DNA of 64,000 nucleotides from Owenia fusiformis (Eukaryota; Annelida; Polychaeta; Sabellida; Oweniidae): NCBI GenBank assembly GCA_903813345.2, contig CAIIXF020000003.1, positions 18,244,931 through 18,308,930 of the forward strand. Reading direction: 5' to 3'. The translations under genes were made by a program, and so were the position numbers. A model generated the notes under the pieces. That model was given only the letters and a program-made list of their open reading frames with translations, did no database searches and was not told the DNA's origin. This document shows, piece after piece, positions 9,887 through 22,100 of this stretch (position 1 is its first letter; each line of letters starts with the position of its first letter).

Positions 9887-9929
9887 ATCTGGAGTCTTAA
9901 ATTGAACTTTGTTCAATTTACCAATCTAG
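9887..9929 (+). other. HLE-A 3' terminus at the array edge
   Basis: ATCTGGAGTCT (9887-9897), hairpin AAATTGAAC/GTTCAATTT with a TTT rather than TT loop, spacer ACCAA and TCTAG (9925-9929). The next base, T at 9930, is the first base of the sat714 array. Confidence 0.75.
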
Positions 9930-9930
9930 T

Positions 9931-9964
9931 AATTTTTGCTTTTGTATGTGCAAAAGCAAAAATT
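9931..9964. other. 14-bp-stem hairpin opening each sat714 unit
   Basis: AATTTTTGCTTTTG (9931-9944) pairs perfectly with 9951-9964 around loop TATGTG. It occurs once per 714 bp, about 60 times in the window. It takes the place of the terminal hairpins of HLE-A and HLE-B. It might be a relic of a 5' transposon terminus, a fold in a satellite transcript, or a cruciform site. Confidence 0.8.
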
Positions 9965-10072
9965 TTTCTGTACACACGTTCTCATCAACGAGAGAAATCT
10001 GGATAAATCTACTCATACACGTTGTTAGGGGGCTAGGCGTAGTTGGTGGGAAATTAGGTCAAATCCCGATCT

Positions 10073-10085
10073 GGGTCAAAGGTCG
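10073..10085 (+). promoter_or_regulatory. DR1-like site in sat714 unit
   Basis: GGGTCAAAGGTCG has the DR1 layout with one change in each half-site from AGGTCA. It aligns with the perfect DR1 of HLE-A and HLE-B. It is present in every unit; binding is unknown. Confidence 0.3.
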
Positions 10086-10154
10086 AAATCTAGGTCGAAA
10101 TCTGCATTTCCGCTATTTTGGCCTCTCGAGCCTCCTTAAGAAGTCAAAATCGGA

Positions 10155-10186
10155 GGAAAACTAGCTGGTCGGAAAGACAGTTTTCC
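10155..10186. other. Second stem-loop in sat714 unit
   Basis: GGAAAACT (10155-10162) pairs with AGTTTTCC (10179-10186) across a 16-base loop. CGG and CCG further out could extend it past an AG bulge. It repeats every 714 bp. Function unknown. Confidence 0.5.
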
Positions 10187-13100
10187 GAGCATTAAAAAAA
10201 CAGTGAACCAAATTGAAATCCGACCATTAGTTATCGAGATATACGCGTTTGAAGTTCGCGTACGGGCCACCGTTGCCGTATATCTAGACGGCACGAATAC
10301 ACTTGGTATACGTATCTCTGCGAACAACAGACATTTGAAAGAAAATAGGCCCGAACGATGACTAGAGCATTTCTAAAACAACGATTCCCTTCGTCAAACT
10401 AACGATTGCGGAATGTAGAACGACGCGTACGCTGCTCGAATCTACGTCGAAAGCTCTATATAGACGTCTGGAAGGCCTATTTTTTGAAGGACTATTTTTT
10501 GACCTCGACGGATCCGCGAAGCACGAGCCAGGCATTCTCCCCAACTACCTCCCTAGATTCCCCGTCCTTTAATCGACCATTATAGGCCCTCAGAGCGTCC
10601 GTAGAGCCATTTCCCTCTATACGCGTATGGCCGAATCCTATTATAATTTTTGCTTTTGTATGTGCAAAAGCAAAAATTTTTCTGTACACACGTTCTCATC
10701 AACGAGAGAAATCTGGATAAATCTACTCATACACGTTGTTAGGGGGCTAGGCGTAGTTGGTGGGAAATTAGGTCAAATCCCGATCTGGGTCAAAGGTCGA
10801 AATCTAGGTCGAAATCTGCATTTCCGCTATTTTGGCCTCTCGAGCCTCCTTAAGAAGTCAAAATCGGAGGAAAACTAGCTGGTCGGAAAGACAGTTTTCC
10901 GAGCATTAAAAAAACAGTGAACCAAATTGAAATCCGACCATTAGTTATCGAGATATACGCGTTTGAAGTTCGCGTACGGGCCACCGTTGCCGTATATCTA
11001 GACGGCACGAATACACTTGGTATACGTATCTCTGCGAACAACAGACATTTGAAAGAAAATAGGCCCGAACGATGACTAGAGCATTTCTAAAACAACGATT
11101 CCCTTCGTCAAACTAACGATTGCGGAATGTAGAACGACGCGTACGCTGCTCGAATCTACGTCGAAAGCTCTATATAGACGTCTGGAAGGCCTATTTTTTG
11201 AAGGACTATTTTTTGACCTCGACGGATCCGCGAAGCACGAGCCAGGCATTCTCCCCAACTACCTCCCTAGATTCCCCGTCCTTTAATCGACCATTATAGG
11301 CCCTCAGAGCGTCCGTAGAGCCATTTCCCTCTATACGCGTATGGCCGAATCCTATTATAATTTTTGCTTTTGTATGTGCAAAAGCAAAAATTTTTCTGTA
11401 CACACGTTCTCATCAACGAGAGAAATCTGGATAAATCTACTCATACACGTTGTTAGGGGGCTAGGCGTAGTTGGTGGGAAATTAGGTCAAATCCCGATCT
11501 GGGTCAAAGGTCGAAATCTAGGTCGAAATCTGCATTTCCGCTATTTTGGCCTCTCGAGCCTCCTTAAGAAGTCAAAATCGGAGGAAAACTAGCTGGTCGG
11601 AAAGACAGTTTTCCGAGCATTAAAAAAACAGTGAACCAAATTGAAATCCGACCATTAGTTATCGAGATATACGCGTTTGAAGTTCGCGTACGGGCCACCG
11701 TTGCCGTATATCTAGACGGCACGAATACACTTGGTATACGTATCTCTGCGAACAACAGACATTTGAAAGAAAATAGGCCCGAACGATGACTAGAGCATTT
11801 CTAAAACAACGATTCCCTTCGTCAAACTAACGATTGCGGAATGTAGAACGACGCGTACGCTGCTCGAATCTACGTCGAAAGCTCTATATAGACGTCTGGA
11901 AGGCCTATTTTTTGAAGGACTATTTTTTGACCTCGACGGATCCGCGAAGCACGAGCCAGGCATTCTCCCCAACTACCTCCCTAGATTCCCCGTCCTTTAA
12001 TCGACCATTATAGGCCCTCAGAGCGTCCGTAGAGCCATTTCCCTCTATACGCGTATGGCCGAATCCTATTATAATTTTTGCTTTTGTATGTGCAAAAGCA
12101 AAAATTTTTCTGTACACACGTTCTCATCAACGAGAGAAATCTGGATAAATCTACTCATACACGTTGTTAGGGGGCTAGGCGTAGTTGGTGGGAAATTAGG
12201 TCAAATCCCGATCTGGGTCAAAGGTCGAAATCTAGGTCGAAATCTGCATTTCCGCTATTTTGGCCTCTCGAGCCTCCTTAAGAAGTCAAAATCGGAGGAA
12301 AACTAGCTGGTCGGAAAGACAGTTTTCCGAGCATTAAAAAAACAGTGAACCAAATTGAAATCCGACCATTAGTTATCGAGATATACGCGTTTGAAGTTCG
12401 CGTACGGGCCACCGTTGCCGTATATCTAGACGGCACGAATACACTTGGTATACGTATCTCTGCGAACAACAGACATTTGAAAGAAAATAGGCCCGAACGA
12501 TGACTAGAGCATTTCTAAAACAACGATTCCCTTCGTCAAACTAACGATTGCGGAATGTAGAACGACGCGTACGCTGCTCGAATCTACGTCGAAAGCTCTA
12601 TATAGACGTCTGGAAGGCCTATTTTTTGAAGGACTATTTTTTGACCTCGACGGATCCGCGAAGCACGAGCCAGGCATTCTCCCCAACTACCTCCCTAGAT
12701 TCCCCGTCCTTTAATCGACCATTATAGGCCCTCAGAGCGTCCGTAGAGCCATTTCCCTCTATACGCGTATGGCCGAATCCTATTATAATTTTTGCTTTTG
12801 TATGTGCAAAAGCAAAAATTTTTCTGTACACACGTTCTCATCAACGAGAGAAATCTGGATAAATCTACTCATACACGTTGTTAGGGGGCTAGGCGTAGTT
12901 GGTGGGAAATTAGGTCAAATCCCGATCTGGGTCAAAGGTCGAAATCTAGGTCGAAATCTGCATTTCCGCTATTTTGGCCTCTCGAGCCTCCTTAAGAAGT
13001 CAAAATCGGAGGAAAACTAGCTGGTCGGAAAGACAGTTTTCCGAGCATTAAAAAAACAGTGAACCAAATTGAAATCCGACCATTAGTTATCGAGATATAC

Positions 13101-16100
13101 GCGTTTGAAGTTCGCGTACGGGCCACCGTTGCCGTATATCTAGACGGCACGAATACACTTGGTATACGTATCTCTGCGAACAACAGACATTTGAAAGAAA
13201 ATAGGCCCGAACGATGACTAGAGCATTTCTAAAACAACGATTCCCTTCGTCAAACTAACGATTGCGGAATGTAGAACGACGCGTACGCTGCTCGAATCTA
13301 CGTCGAAAGCTCTATATAGACGTCTGGAAGGCCTATTTTTTGAAGGACTATTTTTTGACCTCGACGGATCCGCGAAGCACGAGCCAGGCATTCTCCCCAA
13401 CTACCTCCCTAGATTCCCCGTCCTTTAATCGACCATTATAGGCCCTCAGAGCGTCCGTAGAGCCATTTCCCTCTATACGCGTATGGCCGAATCCTATTAT
13501 AATTTTTGCTTTTGTATGTGCAAAAGCAAAAATTTTTCTGTACACACGTTCTCATCAACGAGAGAAATCTGGATAAATCTACTCATACACGTTGTTAGGG
13601 GGCTAGGCGTAGTTGGTGGGAAATTAGGTCAAATCCCGATCTGGGTCAAAGGTCGAAATCTAGGTCGAAATCTGCATTTCCGCTATTTTGGCCTCTCGAG
13701 CCTCCTTAAGAAGTCAAAATCGGAGGAAAACTAGCTGGTCGGAAAGACAGTTTTCCGAGCATTAAAAAAACAGTGAACCAAATTGAAATCCGACCATTAG
13801 TTATCGAGATATACGCGTTTGAAGTTCGCGTACGGGCCACCGTTGCCGTATATCTAGACGGCACGAATACACTTGGTATACGTATCTCTGCGAACAACAG
13901 ACATTTGAAAGAAAATAGGCCCGAACGATGACTAGAGCATTTCTAAAACAACGATTCCCTTCGTCAAACTAACGATTGCGGAATGTAGAACGACGCGTAC
14001 GCTGCTCGAATCTACGTCGAAAGCTCTATATAGACGTCTGGAAGGCCTATTTTTTGAAGGACTATTTTTTGACCTCGACGGATCCGCGAAGCACGAGCCA
14101 GGCATTCTCCCCAACTACCTCCCTAGATTCCCCGTCCTTTAATCGACCATTATAGGCCCTCAGAGCGTCCGTAGAGCCATTTCCCTCTATACGCGTATGG
14201 CCGAATCCTATTATAATTTTTGCTTTTGTATGTGCAAAAGCAAAAATTTTTCTGTACACACGTTCTCATCAACGAGAGAAATCTGGATAAATCTACTCAT
14301 ACACGTTGTTAGGGGGCTAGGCGTAGTTGGTGGGAAATTAGGTCAAATCCCGATCTGGGTCAAAGGTCGAAATCTAGGTCGAAATCTGCATTTCCGCTAT
14401 TTTGGCCTCTCGAGCCTCCTTAAGAAGTCAAAATCGGAGGAAAACTAGCTGGTCGGAAAGACAGTTTTCCGAGCATTAAAAAAACAGTGAACCAAATTGA
14501 AATCCGACCATTAGTTATCGAGATATACGCGTTTGAAGTTCGCGTACGGGCCACCGTTGCCGTATATCTAGACGGCACGAATACACTTGGTATACGTATC
14601 TCTGCGAACAACAGACATTTGAAAGAAAATAGGCCCGAACGATGACTAGAGCATTTCTAAAACAACGATTCCCTTCGTCAAACTAACGATTGCGGAATGT
14701 AGAACGACGCGTACGCTGCTCGAATCTACGTCGAAAGCTCTATATAGACGTCTGGAAGGCCTATTTTTTGAAGGACTATTTTTTGACCTCGACGGATCCG
14801 CGAAGCACGAGCCAGGCATTCTCCCCAACTACCTCCCTAGATTCCCCGTCCTTTAATCGACCATTATAGGCCCTCAGAGCGTCCGTAGAGCCATTTCCCT
14901 CTATACGCGTATGGCCGAATCCTATTATAATTTTTGCTTTTGTATGTGCAAAAGCAAAAATTTTTCTGTACACACGTTCTCATCAACGAGAGAAATCTGG
15001 ATAAATCTACTCATACACGTTGTTAGGGGGCTAGGCGTAGTTGGTGGGAAATTAGGTCAAATCCCGATCTGGGTCAAAGGTCGAAATCTAGGTCGAAATC
15101 TGCATTTCCGCTATTTTGGCCTCTCGAGCCTCCTTAAGAAGTCAAAATCGGAGGAAAACTAGCTGGTCGGAAAGACAGTTTTCCGAGCATTAAAAAAACA
15201 GTGAACCAAATTGAAATCCGACCATTAGTTATCGAGATATACGCGTTTGAAGTTCGCGTACGGGCCACCGTTGCCGTATATCTAGACGGCACGAATACAC
15301 TTGGTATACGTATCTCTGCGAACAACAGACATTTGAAAGAAAATAGGCCCGAACGATGACTAGAGCATTTCTAAAACAACGATTCCCTTCGTCAAACTAA
15401 CGATTGCGGAATGTAGAACGACGCGTACGCTGCTCGAATCTACGTCGAAAGCTCTATATAGACGTCTGGAAGGCCTATTTTTTGAAGGACTATTTTTTGA
15501 CCTCGACGGATCCGCGAAGCACGAGCCAGGCATTCTCCCCAACTACCTCCCTAGATTCCCCGTCCTTTAATCGACCATTATAGGCCCTCAGAGCGTCCGT
15601 AGAGCCATTTCCCTCTATACGCGTATGGCCGAATCCTATTATAATTTTTGCTTTTGTATGTGCAAAAGCAAAAATTTTTCTGTACACACGTTCTCATCAA
15701 CGAGAGAAATCTGGATAAATCTACTCATACACGTTGTTAGGGGGCTAGGCGTAGTTGGTGGGAAATTAGGTCAAATCCCGATCTGGGTCAAAGGTCGAAA
15801 TCTAGGTCGAAATCTGCATTTCCGCTATTTTGGCCTCTCGAGCCTCCTTAAGAAGTCAAAATCGGAGGAAAACTAGCTGGTCGGAAAGACAGTTTTCCGA
15901 GCATTAAAAAAACAGTGAACCAAATTGAAATCCGACCATTAGTTATCGAGATATACGCGTTTGAAGTTCGCGTACGGGCCACCGTTGCCGTATATCTAGA
16001 CGGCACGAATACACTTGGTATACGTATCTCTGCGAACAACAGACATTTGAAAGAAAATAGGCCCGAACGATGACTAGAGCATTTCTAAAACAACGATTCC

Positions 16101-19100
16101 CTTCGTCAAACTAACGATTGCGGAATGTAGAACGACGCGTACGCTGCTCGAATCTACGTCGAAAGCTCTATATAGACGTCTGGAAGGCCTATTTTTTGAA
16201 GGACTATTTTTTGACCTCGACGGATCCGCGAAGCACGAGCCAGGCATTCTCCCCAACTACCTCCCTAGATTCCCCGTCCTTTAATCGACCATTATAGGCC
16301 CTCAGAGCGTCCGTAGAGCCATTTCCCTCTATACGCGTATGGCCGAATCCTATTATAATTTTTGCTTTTGTATGTGCAAAAGCAAAAATTTTTCTGTACA
16401 CACGTTCTCATCAACGAGAGAAATCTGGATAAATCTACTCATACACGTTGTTAGGGGGCTAGGCGTAGTTGGTGGGAAATTAGGTCAAATCCCGATCTGG
16501 GTCAAAGGTCGAAATCTAGGTCGAAATCTGCATTTCCGCTATTTTGGCCTCTCGAGCCTCCTTAAGAAGTCAAAATCGGAGGAAAACTAGCTGGTCGGAA
16601 AGACAGTTTTCCGAGCATTAAAAAAACAGTGAACCAAATTGAAATCCGACCATTAGTTATCGAGATATACGCGTTTGAAGTTCGCGTACGGGCCACCGTT
16701 GCCGTATATCTAGACGGCACGAATACACTTGGTATACGTATCTCTGCGAACAACAGACATTTGAAAGAAAATAGGCCCGAACGATGACTAGAGCATTTCT
16801 AAAACAACGATTCCCTTCGTCAAACTAACGATTGCGGAATGTAGAACGACGCGTACGCTGCTCGAATCTACGTCGAAAGCTCTATATAGACGTCTGGAAG
16901 GCCTATTTTTTGAAGGACTATTTTTTGACCTCGACGGATCCGCGAAGCACGAGCCAGGCATTCTCCCCAACTACCTCCCTAGATTCCCCGTCCTTTAATC
17001 GACCATTATAGGCCCTCAGAGCGTCCGTAGAGCCATTTCCCTCTATACGCGTATGGCCGAATCCTATTATAATTTTTGCTTTTGTATGTGCAAAAGCAAA
17101 AATTTTTCTGTACACACGTTCTCATCAACGAGAGAAATCTGGATAAATCTACTCATACACGTTGTTAGGGGGCTAGGCGTAGTTGGTGGGAAATTAGGTC
17201 AAATCCCGATCTGGGTCAAAGGTCGAAATCTAGGTCGAAATCTGCATTTCCGCTATTTTGGCCTCTCGAGCCTCCTTAAGAAGTCAAAATCGGAGGAAAA
17301 CTAGCTGGTCGGAAAGACAGTTTTCCGAGCATTAAAAAAACAGTGAACCAAATTGAAATCCGACCATTAGTTATCGAGATATACGCGTTTGAAGTTCGCG
17401 TACGGGCCACCGTTGCCGTATATCTAGACGGCACGAATACACTTGGTATACGTATCTCTGCGAACAACAGACATTTGAAAGAAAATAGGCCCGAACGATG
17501 ACTAGAGCATTTCTAAAACAACGATTCCCTTCGTCAAACTAACGATTGCGGAATGTAGAACGACGCGTACGCTGCTCGAATCTACGTCGAAAGCTCTATA
17601 TAGACGTCTGGAAGGCCTATTTTTTGAAGGACTATTTTTTGACCTCGACGGATCCGCGAAGCACGAGCCAGGCATTCTCCCCAACTACCTCCCTAGATTC
17701 CCCGTCCTTTAATCGACCATTATAGGCCCTCAGAGCGTCCGTAGAGCCATTTCCCTCTATACGCGTATGGCCGAATCCTATTATAATTTTTGCTTTTGTA
17801 TGTGCAAAAGCAAAAATTTTTCTGTACACACGTTCTCATCAACGAGAGAAATCTGGATAAATCTACTCATACACGTTGTTAGGGGGCTAGGCGTAGTTGG
17901 TGGGAAATTAGGTCAAATCCCGATCTGGGTCAAAGGTCGAAATCTAGGTCGAAATCTGCATTTCCGCTATTTTGGCCTCTCGAGCCTCCTTAAGAAGTCA
18001 AAATCGGAGGAAAACTAGCTGGTCGGAAAGACAGTTTTCCGAGCATTAAAAAAACAGTGAACCAAATTGAAATCCGACCATTAGTTATCGAGATATACGC
18101 GTTTGAAGTTCGCGTACGGGCCACCGTTGCCGTATATCTAGACGGCACGAATACACTTGGTATACGTATCTCTGCGAACAACAGACATTTGAAAGAAAAT
18201 AGGCCCGAACGATGACTAGAGCATTTCTAAAACAACGATTCCCTTCGTCAAACTAACGATTGCGGAATGTAGAACGACGCGTACGCTGCTCGAATCTACG
18301 TCGAAAGCTCTATATAGACGTCTGGAAGGCCTATTTTTTGAAGGACTATTTTTTGACCTCGACGGATCCGCGAAGCACGAGCCAGGCATTCTCCCCAACT
18401 ACCTCCCTAGATTCCCCGTCCTTTAATCGACCATTATAGGCCCTCAGAGCGTCCGTAGAGCCATTTCCCTCTATACGCGTATGGCCGAATCCTATTATAA
18501 TTTTTGCTTTTGTATGTGCAAAAGCAAAAATTTTTCTGTACACACGTTCTCATCAACGAGAGAAATCTGGATAAATCTACTCATACACGTTGTTAGGGGG
18601 CTAGGCGTAGTTGGTGGGAAATTAGGTCAAATCCCGATCTGGGTCAAAGGTCGAAATCTAGGTCGAAATCTGCATTTCCGCTATTTTGGCCTCTCGAGCC
18701 TCCTTAAGAAGTCAAAATCGGAGGAAAACTAGCTGGTCGGAAAGACAGTTTTCCGAGCATTAAAAAAACAGTGAACCAAATTGAAATCCGACCATTAGTT
18801 ATCGAGATATACGCGTTTGAAGTTCGCGTACGGGCCACCGTTGCCGTATATCTAGACGGCACGAATACACTTGGTATACGTATCTCTGCGAACAACAGAC
18901 ATTTGAAAGAAAATAGGCCCGAACGATGACTAGAGCATTTCTAAAACAACGATTCCCTTCGTCAAACTAACGATTGCGGAATGTAGAACGACGCGTACGC
19001 TGCTCGAATCTACGTCGAAAGCTCTATATAGACGTCTGGAAGGCCTATTTTTTGAAGGACTATTTTTTGACCTCGACGGATCCGCGAAGCACGAGCCAGG

Positions 19101-22100
19101 CATTCTCCCCAACTACCTCCCTAGATTCCCCGTCCTTTAATCGACCATTATAGGCCCTCAGAGCGTCCGTAGAGCCATTTCCCTCTATACGCGTATGGCC
19201 GAATCCTATTATAATTTTTGCTTTTGTATGTGCAAAAGCAAAAATTTTTCTGTACACACGTTCTCATCAACGAGAGAAATCTGGATAAATCTACTCATAC
19301 ACGTTGTTAGGGGGCTAGGCGTAGTTGGTGGGAAATTAGGTCAAATCCCGATCTGGGTCAAAGGTCGAAATCTAGGTCGAAATCTGCATTTCCGCTATTT
19401 TGGCCTCTCGAGCCTCCTTAAGAAGTCAAAATCGGAGGAAAACTAGCTGGTCGGAAAGACAGTTTTCCGAGCATTAAAAAAACAGTGAACCAAATTGAAA
19501 TCCGACCATTAGTTATCGAGATATACGCGTTTGAAGTTCGCGTACGGGCCACCGTTGCCGTATATCTAGACGGCACGAATACACTTGGTATACGTATCTC
19601 TGCGAACAACAGACATTTGAAAGAAAATAGGCCCGAACGATGACTAGAGCATTTCTAAAACAACGATTCCCTTCGTCAAACTAACGATTGCGGAATGTAG
19701 AACGACGCGTACGCTGCTCGAATCTACGTCGAAAGCTCTATATAGACGTCTGGAAGGCCTATTTTTTGAAGGACTATTTTTTGACCTCGACGGATCCGCG
19801 AAGCACGAGCCAGGCATTCTCCCCAACTACCTCCCTAGATTCCCCGTCCTTTAATCGACCATTATAGGCCCTCAGAGCGTCCGTAGAGCCATTTCCCTCT
19901 ATACGCGTATGGCCGAATCCTATTATAATTTTTGCTTTTGTATGTGCAAAAGCAAAAATTTTTCTGTACACACGTTCTCATCAACGAGAGAAATCTGGAT
20001 AAATCTACTCATACACGTTGTTAGGGGGCTAGGCGTAGTTGGTGGGAAATTAGGTCAAATCCCGATCTGGGTCAAAGGTCGAAATCTAGGTCGAAATCTG
20101 CATTTCCGCTATTTTGGCCTCTCGAGCCTCCTTAAGAAGTCAAAATCGGAGGAAAACTAGCTGGTCGGAAAGACAGTTTTCCGAGCATTAAAAAAACAGT
20201 GAACCAAATTGAAATCCGACCATTAGTTATCGAGATATACGCGTTTGAAGTTCGCGTACGGGCCACCGTTGCCGTATATCTAGACGGCACGAATACACTT
20301 GGTATACGTATCTCTGCGAACAACAGACATTTGAAAGAAAATAGGCCCGAACGATGACTAGAGCATTTCTAAAACAACGATTCCCTTCGTCAAACTAACG
20401 ATTGCGGAATGTAGAACGACGCGTACGCTGCTCGAATCTACGTCGAAAGCTCTATATAGACGTCTGGAAGGCCTATTTTTTGAAGGACTATTTTTTGACC
20501 TCGACGGATCCGCGAAGCACGAGCCAGGCATTCTCCCCAACTACCTCCCTAGATTCCCCGTCCTTTAATCGACCATTATAGGCCCTCAGAGCGTCCGTAG
20601 AGCCATTTCCCTCTATACGCGTATGGCCGAATCCTATTATAATTTTTGCTTTTGTATGTGCAAAAGCAAAAATTTTTCTGTACACACGTTCTCATCAACG
20701 AGAGAAATCTGGATAAATCTACTCATACACGTTGTTAGGGGGCTAGGCGTAGTTGGTGGGAAATTAGGTCAAATCCCGATCTGGGTCAAAGGTCGAAATC
20801 TAGGTCGAAATCTGCATTTCCGCTATTTTGGCCTCTCGAGCCTCCTTAAGAAGTCAAAATCGGAGGAAAACTAGCTGGTCGGAAAGACAGTTTTCCGAGC
20901 ATTAAAAAAACAGTGAACCAAATTGAAATCCGACCATTAGTTATCGAGATATACGCGTTTGAAGTTCGCGTACGGGCCACCGTTGCCGTATATCTAGACG
21001 GCACGAATACACTTGGTATACGTATCTCTGCGAACAACAGACATTTGAAAGAAAATAGGCCCGAACGATGACTAGAGCATTTCTAAAACAACGATTCCCT
21101 TCGTCAAACTAACGATTGCGGAATGTAGAACGACGCGTACGCTGCTCGAATCTACGTCGAAAGCTCTATATAGACGTCTGGAAGGCCTATTTTTTGAAGG
21201 ACTATTTTTTGACCTCGACGGATCCGCGAAGCACGAGCCAGGCATTCTCCCCAACTACCTCCCTAGATTCCCCGTCCTTTAATCGACCATTATAGGCCCT
21301 CAGAGCGTCCGTAGAGCCATTTCCCTCTATACGCGTATGGCCGAATCCTATTATAATTTTTGCTTTTGTATGTGCAAAAGCAAAAATTTTTCTGTACACA
21401 CGTTCTCATCAACGAGAGAAATCTGGATAAATCTACTCATACACGTTGTTAGGGGGCTAGGCGTAGTTGGTGGGAAATTAGGTCAAATCCCGATCTGGGT
21501 CAAAGGTCGAAATCTAGGTCGAAATCTGCATTTCCGCTATTTTGGCCTCTCGAGCCTCCTTAAGAAGTCAAAATCGGAGGAAAACTAGCTGGTCGGAAAG
21601 ACAGTTTTCCGAGCATTAAAAAAACAGTGAACCAAATTGAAATCCGACCATTAGTTATCGAGATATACGCGTTTGAAGTTCGCGTACGGGCCACCGTTGC
21701 CGTATATCTAGACGGCACGAATACACTTGGTATACGTATCTCTGCGAACAACAGACATTTGAAAGAAAATAGGCCCGAACGATGACTAGAGCATTTCTAA
21801 AACAACGATTCCCTTCGTCAAACTAACGATTGCGGAATGTAGAACGACGCGTACGCTGCTCGAATCTACGTCGAAAGCTCTATATAGACGTCTGGAAGGC
21901 CTATTTTTTGAAGGACTATTTTTTGACCTCGACGGATCCGCGAAGCACGAGCCAGGCATTCTCCCCAACTACCTCCCTAGATTCCCCGTCCTTTAATCGA
22001 CCATTATAGGCCCTCAGAGCGTCCGTAGAGCCATTTCCCTCTATACGCGTATGGCCGAATCCTATTATAATTTTTGCTTTTGTATGTGCAAAAGCAAAAA

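Larger units (their letters stand above)
8101..9929 (+). mobile_element. Complete HLE-A element
   Basis: This 1,829-bp element has a TTAGACTCC start and TCTAG end, flanked by A (8100) and T (9930). In order it has a 5' hairpin leader (8102-8129), a TTA then TTTC microsatellite (8148-8190), a 5' domain with DR1 (8295-8307), about two core units (anchors near 8814 and 9422, 608 bp apart), a 12-bp minisatellite (9682-9877) and the 3' terminus. It abuts sat714 array 1 with no intervening base, at the phase also used by the two composites. A 64-codon frame on the minus strand at 8003-8197 (Asn/Lys runs) is a microsatellite translation, not a gene. Confidence 0.8.
9930..10643 (+). repeat. sat714 monomer (reference unit)
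   Basis: Content of one unit, in order: a 14-bp-stem hairpin (9931-9964); a stretch matching the HLE 5' domain (GGGAAATTAGGTCAAAT at 10038-10054, then a DR1-like site at 10073-10085); a second stem GGAAAACT / AGTTTTCC (10155-10186); an A7 run; a block resembling the HLE core (AACCAAATTGAAATCCGACC, then GAGATATACGCG); a small hairpin GCCGT/ACGGC near 10274-10291; a CpG-rich second half; and the palindrome ATACGCGTAT (10619-10628) close to the unit end. CpG is frequent (ACGACGCGTACG and others), unlike the surrounding AT-rich elements. Confidence 0.85.

Noticed and set aside
1-9929. rRNA, snRNA or other standard RNA genes
   Set aside because: No recognisable conserved core or fold was seen on either strand.
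10020-10036. Telomere-like TTAGGG
   Set aside because: Only one TTAGGGGGC per 714-bp unit, with no tandem TTAGGG run.
10030-10100. tRNA-like A and B boxes (TAGGCGTAGTTGG and GGTCGAAATCT) suggesting a SINE or pol III gene
   Set aside because: The A-box match has an extra base, the B-box lacks the GTTCRA core, and no cloverleaf or 3' tail fits.
10627-10878. 83-codon forward frame and 60-65-codon reverse frames repeated in every sat714 unit as possible genes
   Set aside because: The frames overlap one another on both strands, start inside a hairpin, match no family I recognise and repeat only because the DNA repeats. Identical copies cannot show codon-level selection. Two units with indels lose frames without consequence.
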